Assembly: GCA_003158745.1 (NCBI GenBank)
Contig: PMLC01000041.1
Location: 38,848-77,932, forward strand
Source: Acidobacteriota bacterium
Lineage (GTDB): Bacteria > Acidobacteriota > Thermoanaerobaculia > Thermoanaerobaculales > Thermoanaerobaculaceae
DNA: 39,085 nucleotides
Direction of reading: 5' to 3'
A program made the translations under genes and the position numbers. Every line of letters starts with the position of its first letter. Positions within the stretch are counted from its first letter, which is position 1. Of the stretch, positions 1-7,024 are shown piece by piece. Below the pieces are notes generated by a model. That model was not told the origin of the DNA. It saw only the letters and a program-made list of their open reading frames with translations, and ran no database searches.

Positions 1-1662
1 GCCGGCTTCCTTGGCGGCCTGGGTTCCGCTGTTCATCGCGACGGCCACGTCGGCCTGAGCCAGAGCAGGGGCGTCGTTCGTCCCGTCGCCCGTCATCGCC
101 ACGAGGCGCCCGCCGGTCTGCAGCTCGCGGATCAGGCGCAGTTTCGTCTCCGGTGTCGCCTCGGCGAGGAAGTCGTCCACGCCGGCCTCCGCGGCGATCG
201 CGGCGGCCGTGAGCGGATTGTCGCCGGTTATCATGACCGTCTTGATTCCCATCGTGCGGAGCTCGGCGAAACGTTCGCGGATCCCGCCCTTGACGATGTC
301 CTTGAGGTGGATCACGCCAAGCACGCGCGATCCCTCAGCCACCACGAGCGGTGTTGCCCCGCCCTTGGCGATCCGGTCCACGCTGGCGCGCACACTCTCG
401 TCGAATGCCCCGCCTCGGGACGTCACGAATGCCTCGACGGCATCCGCCGCGCCCTTCCGAATCTGTCGCCCGTCGAGGTTCACGCCGCTCATGCGGGTCT
501 GGGCCGAGAACGGAACGAACGTCGCGCCCATGGACTGCACGTCGCGGCCACGCAGGCCGTACTTCTCCTTCGCCAGCACCACGATGCTGCGCCCCTCCGG
601 TGTCTCGTCGGCAAGGGAGGCGAGCTGGGCTGCGTCGGCCAGCTCGTTCTCGCGCACGCCGGCGGCCGGGACGAACGCCGTCGCCTGCCGGTTGCCCAGG
701 GTGATGGTCCCCGTCTTGTCGAGGAGGAGCACGTCCACGTCGCCGGCTGCCTCCACGGCGCGCCCCGAGGTCGCGATCACGTTCGCCTGGATCATTCGGT
801 CCATCCCCGCGATCCCGATGGCGGAAAGGAGGCCGCCGATTGTCGTCGGGATGAGACACACGAGCAGCGCAACGAGCACGGTGACGCTGACGGGAAGGCC
901 CTGTCCTGCAACCTTCACCGAGTAGAGGGAGAACGGCAGCAAAGTCGCAACCGCCAGAAGGAAGATGATCGTCAGGGCGGCCAGCAGGATCGAGAGGGCG
1001 ATCTCGTTGGGCGTGCGCTGCCGCTTGGCGCCCTCCACCATGGCGATCATCCGGTCGAGGAATGTCTCGCCTGCTTCCGCCGAAACGCTCACGACGAGCC
1101 AGTCGGAGAGGACCCGCGTGCCCGCCGTCACGGCGCTGCGGTCGCCGCCCGACTCGCGGATCACCGGCGCGCTCTCGCCGGTGATCACGCTCTCGTCCAC
1201 CGACGCGATCCCCTCGATCACCTCGCCGTCGCACGGGATGATGTCGCCGGCCTCGACGAGGACCGCGTCGCGCCTGTGCAGCATCTGCGCAGGAATCGGA
1301 GCCCATCCAGCGCCGTGCCGCGGCTCCGCCATGAACTTCGCAACAAGCTGCTTGCGCGACCGGCGTAGCGCGTCCGCCTGCGCCTTCCCCCGCCCCTCGG
1401 CCATCGCCTCGGCGAAGTTGGCGAACAGAACGGTGAACCACAGCCACGCCGAGACCGCCAGGATGAACCCGGCCGGCGCCTCGCCCTTGCCGATCAGCGC
1501 CTGGATGAAGAGGCAGGTGGTGAGGACGCTGACCACCTCCGTGACGAACATCACCGGGTTCCTGACCTGGTGGCGGGGATCGAGCTTCTTGAACGAATCG
1601 AGGATCGCGCGCCGCACGATCGCGGCTTCGAACAGTTTGAGAGCTTGGACTCTGCTTGGCAT
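1..1662 (-). CDS. kdpB: KdpB, ATPase subunit of the K+-transporting P-type ATPase (partial, C-terminus outside window)
   Basis: This is the catalytic subunit of the KdpFABC high-affinity K+ pump in the inner membrane. It hydrolyses ATP and is phosphorylated on an aspartate. My translation of the minus strand starts [14 protein letters not shown] and contains the P-type ATPase signatures TGES (actuator domain) and DKTGT (phosphorylated Asp). It reaches [17 protein letters not shown] in the hinge motif just before the window edge. The 554 codons run open to base 1; the family is about 680 aa, so roughly the last fifth is missing through the window boundary, not through damage. The ATG at 1660-1662 lies 11 bp after the kdpA stop, with a GAGGAG ribosome site overlapping that stop, so translation is probably coupled. 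kdpC and possibly kdpDE would be expected just outside the window. Confidence 0.97.
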   Translation of the reverse strand, partial: MPSRVQALKLFEAAIVRRAILDSFKKLDPRHQVRNPVMFVTEVVSVLTTCLFIQALIGKGEAPAGFILAVSAWLWFTVLFANFAEAMAEGRGKAQADALRRSRKQLVAKFMAEPRHGAGWAPIPAQMLHRRDAVLVEAGDIIPCDGEVIEGIASVDESVITGESAPVIRESGGDRSAVTAGTRVLSDWLVVSVSAEAGETFLDRMIAMVEGAKRQRTPNEIALSILLAALTIIFLLAVATLLPFSLYSVKVAGQGLPVSVTVLVALLVCLIPTTIGGLLSAIGIAGMDRMIQANVIATSGRAVEAAGDVDVLLLDKTGTITLGNRQATAFVPAAGVRENELADAAQLASLADETPEGRSIVVLAKEKYGLRGRDVQSMGATFVPFSAQTRMSGVNLDGRQIRKGAADAVEAFVTSRGGAFDESVRASVDRIAKGGATPLVVAEGSRVLGVIHLKDIVKGGIRERFAELRTMGIKTVMITGDNPLTAAAIAAEAGVDDFLAEATPETKLRLIRELQTGGRLVAMTGDGTNDAPALAQADVAVAMNSGTQAAKEAG

Positions 1663-1673
1663 CTATCTTCTCC

Positions 1674-3485
1674 TCAGTGCGCTGCCGCCAGCATCTGGAG
1701 GTGCTCGACGATCGGCCCGAGCGCCAGAGCCGGAAAGAACGTCAGCGCCGCCACCAGCAGGATCGTGCCTATGAGCAGCACCACGAAGAGCGGCGTGTGG
1801 GTTGCGAGGGTGCCGGCGCCGACCGGCGTGAGCTTCTTGGCGGCGAGCGAGCCGGCGATGGCGAGGATCGGGACCTTCGACCAGAATCGGCCGAAGAACA
1901 TCGCGAGAGCCAAGGTGAAGTTGTAGAATTGCGTATTGCCGTTGATACCCGCGAACGCCGAGCCGTTGTTGTTGCTGGCCGACGAGAACGCATACAGGAT
2001 CTGGGAGAAGCCGTGCGCACCCGGGTTGGATGCCCCGGCCTGCCCGGCGGTGGTGGCGACCGCGACGGCGGTGCCCAGCAGCACGGCGGCGGGCGGGATG
2101 AGGATGACGAGCGACGCCATCTTCATCTCGAACGCGCCGATCTTCTTGCCGAGGTACTCCGGGGTGCGGCCCACCATCAGACCGGCGATGAACACCGCGA
2201 CGATGACGAACGCCAGCATCCCGTACAGACCCGACCCGACCCCGCCGAACACCACCTCGCCCAACTGCATCATCACCATCGGCACCAGCCCGCCGAGCGG
2301 CGTGAATGAGTCGTGCATCGAGTTGACGGCGCCGCACGAGGTGCTCGTGGTGATTGCGGCGAAGAGGCCGCTCGCAGCCGGGCCGAAGCGAACCTCCTTG
2401 CCCTCCATGTTGCCCCCGGCCTGGGTCGCGGAGAAGCGCTGATCCACGCCGAGCTTGGTCAGTAGCGGGTTGCCTCCTTGCTCGTTCGAGATGGCGACCA
2501 CCGCCGCCACCATGAAGATCGCGGACATCGCCGCGAGGATCGCCCATCCCTGGCGCCGATCGCGCACCATCTCGCCGAACGTGAGGCACAGCGCGCCAGG
2601 GATCAGGAAGATCGCCACGATCTCGATGAAGTTCGAGAGCGGCGTCGGGTTCTCGAACGGGTGGGCGGAGTTCGTGTTGAAGAAGCCGCCGCCGTTGGTG
2701 CCGAGGTGCTTGATGGCGACCTGGGACGCCGCCGGTCCCACGGCCAGCGTCTGCTCCGTCACCGTGACCTTCTCGGTCACCGGGTTGCCTTGGGCGTCCT
2801 TGACCGGCGCGCCGGAGGGATCCAGCTTCGGCTGGTCGACCACGACCGGTTGGACGAGCGCGACCTTCTTGTACGGTGCGAGCGTCTGCACGACCCCCTG
2901 CGACACGAGGGCGAGTGCCACGATCAGCGACAGGGGCAGCAGAATGTACAGCGTGCCGCGCACCGTGTCGACCCAGAAGTTGCCGATCGTCGAGGTCGTG
3001 CGGCGGGCGATCCCGCGAATCAGGGCCACGAGCACCGCCATCCCGGACGCGGCGGAGAGGAAGTTCTGCACCGTCAGGCCGAGCATCTGCGTCAGGTAGC
3101 TCATTGACTGCTCGCCGGAGTAGTTCTGCCAGTTCGTGTTGGTCACGAACGAGATCGCGGTGTTGAAGGCGAGGTCAGGAGCCACGGCGGGGAAGTGAGC
3201 AGGGTTGGCCGGCAGCCCGCCCTGCACACGCTGCAGCGCGTAAAGGGCGAACATCCCCACCGCGTTGAAGAGCAGCATGGCAACCGCGTACCCCTTCCAT
3301 CCCATCTCGTCGCCGGGATTGACTCCGGCGATTCGGTAGAGGAAGCGCTCGACGGGACCGAGCACGCGCCCGAGCCCGCTCGGGCGTCCCTCGTACACCC
3401 GGGCCATGTAGATTCCGAGCGGCTTCGCGAGTGCCACAATCGCACCGAGGAAGACCACCAGCTGAACGACGGCGAGCGCTGTCAT
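1674..3485 (-). CDS. kdpA: KdpA, K+-binding and translocating subunit of Kdp ATPase
   Basis: This integral membrane subunit, a relative of K+ channels, selects and binds K+ for the Kdp pump. The 603-aa length is normal to slightly long for the family. The four selectivity-filter loops are visible: TNTNWQNYSGEQ, GTNGGGFFNTNSAHPFENP, TSTSCGAVNSMHDSFTPLGG and SSASNNNGSAFAGINGN. Hydrophobic segments lie between them and an N-out start MTALAVVQLVVFLG precedes them. Its ATG overlaps the kdpF stop (ATGA), and the kdpB ATG follows 11 bp after its own stop. The 32-aa peptide, kdpF, kdpA and kdpB therefore form one translationally coupled operon. Confidence 0.98.
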   Translation of the reverse strand: MTALAVVQLVVFLGAIVALAKPLGIYMARVYEGRPSGLGRVLGPVERFLYRIAGVNPGDEMGWKGYAVAMLLFNAVGMFALYALQRVQGGLPANPAHFPAVAPDLAFNTAISFVTNTNWQNYSGEQSMSYLTQMLGLTVQNFLSAASGMAVLVALIRGIARRTTSTIGNFWVDTVRGTLYILLPLSLIVALALVSQGVVQTLAPYKKVALVQPVVVDQPKLDPSGAPVKDAQGNPVTEKVTVTEQTLAVGPAASQVAIKHLGTNGGGFFNTNSAHPFENPTPLSNFIEIVAIFLIPGALCLTFGEMVRDRRQGWAILAAMSAIFMVAAVVAISNEQGGNPLLTKLGVDQRFSATQAGGNMEGKEVRFGPAASGLFAAITTSTSCGAVNSMHDSFTPLGGLVPMVMMQLGEVVFGGVGSGLYGMLAFVIVAVFIAGLMVGRTPEYLGKKIGAFEMKMASLVILIPPAAVLLGTAVAVATTAGQAGASNPGAHGFSQILYAFSSASNNNGSAFAGINGNTQFYNFTLALAMFFGRFWSKVPILAIAGSLAAKKLTPVGAGTLATHTPLFVVLLIGTILLVAALTFFPALALGPIVEHLQMLAAAH

Positions 3486-3574
3486 CCGAGTTCCTCCGGT
3501 TTGAGAAGCGCCACAAGCAGATAGATCACCAGCGCCAGAGCGATCAGAGCTGAGATCAGGTAGAGCCAGTTCAT
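3482..3574 (-). CDS. kdpF: KdpF, small stabilising subunit of Kdp ATPase
   Basis: A 30-aa peptide beginning MNWLYLISALIALAL and ending LLKPEELG. It consists of one transmembrane helix and a short polar tail, the size and form of KdpF, which stabilises the KdpABC complex in the membrane. Its stop overlaps the kdpA start (ATGA), and its own ATG overlaps the stop of the upstream 32-aa peptide (ATGA again). The identification rests on length, hydrophobicity and position immediately before kdpA. Confidence 0.93.
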   Translation of the reverse strand: MNWLYLISALIALALVIYLLVALLKPEELG

Positions 3575-3669
3575 TCCGCCCTCCCGCTGCCGAGGCGGTC
3601 CACGCCCCGGACCAGCCACAGCGTCAACGCGAAAAGGACGACCGTCAGCAGCACGACAAGCACGTCCAC
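3571..3669 (-). CDS. 32-aa single-helix membrane peptide leading the kdp operon
   Basis: A GTG-started frame encodes MDVLVVLLTVVLFALTLW followed by a basic tail ending DRLGSGRAE: one transmembrane helix with a positively charged end. A strong ribosome site, GGAGGTG (3674-3680), precedes the start. The stop overlaps the kdpF ATG in an ATGA arrangement, so KdpF translation would depend on this frame. Similar tiny peptides sit before kdpF in other genomes, but I know of no defined role. It may be an extra Kdp subunit or simply a translational lead-in. GTG is the only reasonable start here, because an upstream GTG in another frame runs straight into a stop. Confidence 0.72.
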   Translation of the reverse strand: MDVLVVLLTVVLFALTLWLVRGVDRLGSGRAE

Positions 3670-3709
3670 CTCACACCTCCCGTCGTCGCCATCGCACCAC
3701 CGACCGCGA

Positions 3710-3755
3710 CAAGACCGCATAAGTGCCACCCTGCTCGACATCAAGAAAATGTCAA
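3710..3755 (-). promoter_or_regulatory. Promoter/operator of the kdp operon (bipartite module shared with the porin promoter)
   Basis: On the plus strand this reads CAAGACCGCATAAGT (3710-3724), 16 bases, then TCAAGAAAATGTCAA (3741-3755). On the minus strand it gives two TTGA half-sites 11 bp apart (TTGACAT, then CTTGATG). This is the helical-turn spacing typical of OmpR/KdpE-class response regulators. A possible -35 (TTGATG, 3739-3744) and weak -10 (TATGCG, 3716-3721) are 17 bp apart, placing the mRNA start near 3709, about 40 bases before the GTG of the first kdp peptide. The same two blocks with the same 16-base gap lie upstream of the porin (6089-6134). Binding by KdpE is inference. Confidence 0.6.
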
Positions 3756-3805
3756 GCCGTCGAACTCCAGCTGATGGGGGCCGGGAAACGCAACGGCGAC
3801 CCAGG

Positions 3806-4090
3806 CTAACCCGTTGAGGCTTCCGGGCCCCAGATGGCTCCCCGCAACAGCGTTTCCAGCTCTTCCACCGCCTGTTCCGCGTCCTCGCCGTCCGCCGCGA
3901 TCGTAAGCCTTGCTCCGCCGCCGACTCCGAGCGTCATCAAGCCTACGATCGACTTCCCGTTCACTTGCAGCGTCCCGGTCGAGACCGTGACCTCGCATCT
4001 GAATTTCCTTGCCGTCTTGACGAACATCGTCGCAGGCCTGGCGTGCAGGCCATACCTACTCCTTATGGCAACGGTCTTCGCCACTTTCAT
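3806..4090 (-). CDS. HPr-family phosphocarrier protein (HPr or NPr)
   Basis: A 94-aa protein with the HPr fold signatures. The phosphorylated histidine is His16 in GLHARPA. The regulatory-serine region is NGKSIVGLMTLG, with Ser47 matching Ser46 of Bacillus HPr, the target of HPr kinase. HPr passes phosphate from enzyme I to EIIA proteins in the cytoplasm. No enzyme I, EIIA or sugar permease gene is nearby. It lies 65 bp after the porin stop and just before the kdp promoter, so it may be co-transcribed with the porin. In E. coli the nitrogen-PTS protein EIIA-Ntr controls KdpD, so a PTS carrier beside kdp is suggestive. Whether this is the sugar-type HPr or the NPr type cannot be settled from the sequence alone. 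Confidence 0.93.
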   Translation of the reverse strand: MKVAKTVAIRSRYGLHARPATMFVKTARKFRCEVTVSTGTLQVNGKSIVGLMTLGVGGGARLTIAADGEDAEQAVEELETLLRGAIWGPEASTG

Positions 4091-4105
4091 GGGTCTTGGC
4101 CGAAA

Positions 4106-4141
4106 CCACGGCCGCCGTGATTCTCCAAGTCCTCGCCGTGG
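4106..4141 (-). other. Imperfect inverted repeat between the porin and HPr genes
   Basis: CCACGGC (4106-4112) can pair with GCCGTGG (4135-4141) across a 22-base loop. A shorter alternative, CACGG-CCG-CCGTG (4107-4119), competes with it. No run of U follows on the minus strand, so this is not a standard terminator. It could reduce read-through from porin to HPr or stabilise the upstream mRNA end. Confidence 0.3.
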
Positions 4142-4155
4142 CTCATCTGCCAGAG

Positions 4156-5943
4156 TCAGAGCTTCACCAGGAGGGCCATATTGATTCGGTTCTCCGACTT
4201 TCGGAGATCAGGGCTCCAGCCAGGTACCAGCGATCCGGCCGGACCCGTGTTCCCGGCCGGCGGCGTCACGCCGCCGACGCCGGCGAAGTAGGGCACGCTC
4301 GCGGCGCGGTGGTCGAACTCCCACCGGAAGGTCACGAACTGGCTTGGCATGTAGTCGAAGGTGACGGAAGCGTCCCAGGCCTTGAATTGGTCCCCGGGAT
4401 TCTCCGTGAAGTACGGTGTCCCGGAGGACGCTGTCGCTCCGTTGATCGGCGGCATGAGCACGAGATAGCGGCCAGGGTTGTTGATCTGCCCACCCCCGAT
4501 CGTGAGGCCGAACACGTCCTTGTGGAACCAGAGGCGGTCGTAGACCATCCAACCCAGGAAGTACTGGGCCGGCTTCGCCGCAGAGCCGCCTGTGCAGCTG
4601 ACTCCACCGCCGCTCTCGCAACCGGCGTCTACGGTCAGTGAGAACGCGGCCTTGTCGAGAAACCTCGTGGGACTGTCGTAGTACTTGATCTGAAGGCTGT
4701 CGTCGCTGTGCCAGCGGGTACGGGACGAGTTGCCGAGCGTGTCCGTGCCCACGCCGTAGCTGTTGGAGAGAATCGAGACGGAGCCGTTCGGACGCCAGAG
4801 GACCTGCAGCCCGAGACCCGGTTTGCTGTTGAACCTGCCGTACGACTGCCAGCCGTTGATCAGCCACGGCTCGATCTTCAGCTTGTCGGAAGGGAAGATC
4901 TGGACGCGCACGCCGTCGAAAAACCACGGCGTGTTCGACGAGACGTACGACGGCTGATACGCCCAGTTATCGAAGTTGTAGTAGCTGAACAGACCGACGT
5001 ACGACATGAAGATCCCGGCCTCGATGTTGATCCCGTTCCATTTGTCGATGTGGTACCCGCCGTACGCCTCGGAGATGTAGCGGTAGGCATCGGCGAGGTC
5101 CCACTGGCCGCGCGAAGGGCTTGCGTCGTTGCGCGGCGTCATCGTCGAGTACATGCCGAACTGCGTCATCACCCGTCCGATCACGTTGTCGTAGTGGAAG
5201 TCGCCGCCGATCCCCAACTGCTGGACCTGGAACTCGCCGGTGCGGCCGCTCTCCGAGCTCCCGACCAGGGTGTTGTCCTGCGGGTGGTTGAAGTCGTAGA
5301 TGTAGCTGGTGTCGACCCGGAACTCGCCGGTGAAGACCTTCGAGTCGAGCGGCGAGTCCTTGGTCCGCGGGTTGCCGTTGAGCCATGTGAAGTCGGCGAA
5401 GGCGAACGGGTCCGCCGCCTTTGCAGTGGGAGGTTTGGCAGCCTCCGACTCCGCGGCCGCGGTGTCGCCTCTTACTTGCGCACGGGAACCGCCCTCCGGC
5501 TCGGCCGTCGCCGCCCGTCCCGGGTCCGGCAATGAGCTCGCATCGGCCAACGGTGGTGCAGCGAATGCGCCAAGAACAGAGCCTCCAGAGACCGGGGCGA
5601 CAGGCGTGCTGGCCGCTGTGGCGGCAACCGTGGGCTCGGCTGGTGATTCCGAAGAACTAGCCCGCATTGCAGTCGTCCCCGGCGCCCCGGCGGCGACCTT
5701 GGATTCCAGGGTCAACAGCCGGCGCTCGAGGTTGCGGATCTGGTCAAGAAGTTGCCGTTCCCTCTCGGTGAGGGGGCCAGCAGCTGGTGCCTTCTCCTTC
5801 GAGGCGGCCTCATCTTGCTCGGCGTCCGCACGCCGATGCTCCGGGCCTCCCGCTTTGTACTGCGCGCCGGCAGGCTGTGGTGAGAACCACTCCAGCGTTG
5901 CCGCCAGAGCCAGGGTCGTCACGAACCTCAACGTGTTGGTCAT
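4156..5943 (-). CDS. Outer-membrane beta-barrel porin, BBP2/OmpL-like
   Basis: A 595-aa exported protein. It has a signal peptide (MTNTLRFVTTLALAATLEWF..., cleavage near residue 27), a short coiled coil around residues 60-85 (ERERQLLDQIRNLERRLLTLE), a low-complexity Ala/Pro/Ser linker to about residue 175, and then a long barrel region. The barrel has alternating aromatic/polar strands (GEFRVDTSYIYDFNHPQDN, GGYHIDKWNGINIEAGIF, FFDGVRVQIFPSDKLKIEPW) and ends in a hydrophobic C-terminus, NMALLVKL. This fits the beta-barrel porin-2 family, which forms outer-membrane channels. I chose the ATG at 5943, with AAGGGAAGG just upstream, over an upstream GTG at 5964, because it starts directly at the signal peptide. 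Its promoter shares the kdp operator module, so K+ or related cation uptake under K+ limitation is the likely role (inference). Confidence 0.85.
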   Translation of the reverse strand: MTNTLRFVTTLALAATLEWFSPQPAGAQYKAGGPEHRRADAEQDEAASKEKAPAAGPLTERERQLLDQIRNLERRLLTLESKVAAGAPGTTAMRASSSESPAEPTVAATAASTPVAPVSGGSVLGAFAAPPLADASSLPDPGRAATAEPEGGSRAQVRGDTAAAESEAAKPPTAKAADPFAFADFTWLNGNPRTKDSPLDSKVFTGEFRVDTSYIYDFNHPQDNTLVGSSESGRTGEFQVQQLGIGGDFHYDNVIGRVMTQFGMYSTMTPRNDASPSRGQWDLADAYRYISEAYGGYHIDKWNGINIEAGIFMSYVGLFSYYNFDNWAYQPSYVSSNTPWFFDGVRVQIFPSDKLKIEPWLINGWQSYGRFNSKPGLGLQVLWRPNGSVSILSNSYGVGTDTLGNSSRTRWHSDDSLQIKYYDSPTRFLDKAAFSLTVDAGCESGGGVSCTGGSAAKPAQYFLGWMVYDRLWFHKDVFGLTIGGGQINNPGRYLVLMPPINGATASSGTPYFTENPGDQFKAWDASVTFDYMPSQFVTFRWEFDHRAASVPYFAGVGGVTPPAGNTGPAGSLVPGWSPDLRKSENRINMALLVKL

Positions 5944-6088
5944 CGCCTTCCCTTCCGCGTTCACCCGAATTCGCTGGGCCCGCCCCTCCCGAGTCCGGGC
6001 GGAGCGGCAGGCCGCTCCCGGTTGCGATTTCCCCGGGGCCGGCCTGGCTGTGGGGCCAAACGCGATGCAATTAGACCGCCTGGGAAAT

Positions 6089-6134
6089 CAAGACCGCATA
6101 AGTTCGTCGACTGCGCGCGTCAAGGGGATGTCAA
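6089..6134 (-). promoter_or_regulatory. Promoter/operator of the porin gene (same module as kdp)
   Basis: The plus-strand text is CAAGACCGCATAAGT (6089-6103), 16 bases, then TCAAGGGGATGTCAA (6120-6134). The first block is identical to the kdp copy over 15 bases. The second block matches at 12 of 15, with only the central three bases changed, and the gap length is identical. On the minus strand, -35-like TTGACG (6118-6123) and -10-like TATGCG (6095-6100) are 17 bp apart. The mRNA would start near 6088, leaving a leader of about 145 bases before the porin ATG, in which I see no clear structure. Confidence 0.6.
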
Positions 6135-6216
6135 CAGGTTCAGCTTCCGGGACCGGTGACGCCCGACTTTCGGTAGCGCGAAGGACTCCTCGCGTGGATA
6201 ATCACGGTGGCCACCG

Positions 6217-6882
6217 ATGATGGAGATACCGTTTCCGCCGCAAGTGCGTTGCGAGCTTCCGGGATGGCTTCTCTTCTGGGCGGATCTCGAGCTGCTCCCG
6301 GATGCCGACGGTCGGCTCGAAGCCCTACGGAGTGAGGTCGGGGAAAGAGTGAGGCAGGTCTACCGGCTCGAGACGCTCGGTGAGCAACCGACAGTGGCTG
6401 CGGTTCGCAGGCTGTTCCGCCAAGCGGGTTGCGATCCCACCCGGTACCGCCCCGCCTCGGAGGCGCTGCTGCGCCGCATCCTCAAGGAAGAGGATCTCCC
6501 CGCCATCCACCCGCTCGTGGACCTGGGCAACTGCGTGTCCGCCCGGCTCGCCGTCCCCGTGTGCATTGCGGACTCGAGCACGATCGATCCTCCGCTCGTG
6601 TGGCGTGCCGGTCGTCCCGGCGAGACGATGGCTTCCCTCAAGGGCCCGTTCAACCTGGAGGGCAAGCCCCTCCTGCTCGACCGGCAGGGTCCTGTCGACG
6701 TGCCGATCACAGGCAGCGAGCGCGTGAAGGTCACGCAGGCGACATCGCGGGTCTGGCTCGTCGCGTACCTCCCGGCCGGCGTGCTGGACGCGGCCCGAGC
6801 GCAGGACGTTCTCGACGCGTTGGTTGTAGCTGCCCCCGTCGCGGCCGTCCGGGGAACCGGCGTGATGCGACAGGCCGGATGA
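6217..6882 (+). CDS. Stand-alone B3/4 domain protein (PheRS beta-subunit editing-domain relative)
   Basis: A 221-aa soluble protein resembling the B3/4 domain of phenylalanyl-tRNA synthetase beta. In the synthetase that domain hydrolyses mischarged Tyr-tRNA(Phe). Free-standing versions are common in bacteria and their substrates are mostly unknown. Supporting segments are HPLVDLGNCVSARLAVPVC, the conserved VDxxN/S entry of the domain, and the central FNLEGKPLLLDRQGPVDVP. There is no signal peptide. ATG codons at 6217 and 6220 are both possible. A -10-like GATAAT (6197-6202) lies so close that the mRNA may have little or no leader, and I see no good Shine-Dalgarno sequence. The gene is transcribed alone, away from the porin. 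Confidence 0.75.
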   Translation: MMEIPFPPQVRCELPGWLLFWADLELLPDADGRLEALRSEVGERVRQVYRLETLGEQPTVAAVRRLFRQAGCDPTRYRPASEALLRRILKEEDLPAIHPLVDLGNCVSARLAVPVCIADSSTIDPPLVWRAGRPGETMASLKGPFNLEGKPLLLDRQGPVDVPITGSERVKVTQATSRVWLVAYLPAGVLDAARAQDVLDALVVAAPVAAVRGTGVMRQAG

Positions 6883-6964
6883 GGGCCGCCTCCCGCACGT
6901 CGAAGACGTCCCGCAGGGCCCGCTCGCCTGACCAGGCAGCCCGATCGGACGTCGCCGGGAATAC

Positions 6965-6991
6965 AAAAGGGGCAGCCGCCGTGGCCGCCCC
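6965..6991 (-). terminator. Rho-independent terminator of the M6 peptidase gene
   Basis: Read on the minus strand, GGGGCGGCC, loop ACGGC, then GGCTGCCCC form a 9-bp stem with one G-U pair, followed at once by TTTTGTATT. It lies 33 bases after the M6 peptidase stop. On the plus strand the stem is followed by the weaker TGTCTT, so it may also help end B3/4 transcription. Confidence 0.85.
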
Positions 6992-7024
6992 TGTCTTCCC
7001 GCGACACGATGTCGCGCCGTCAGG

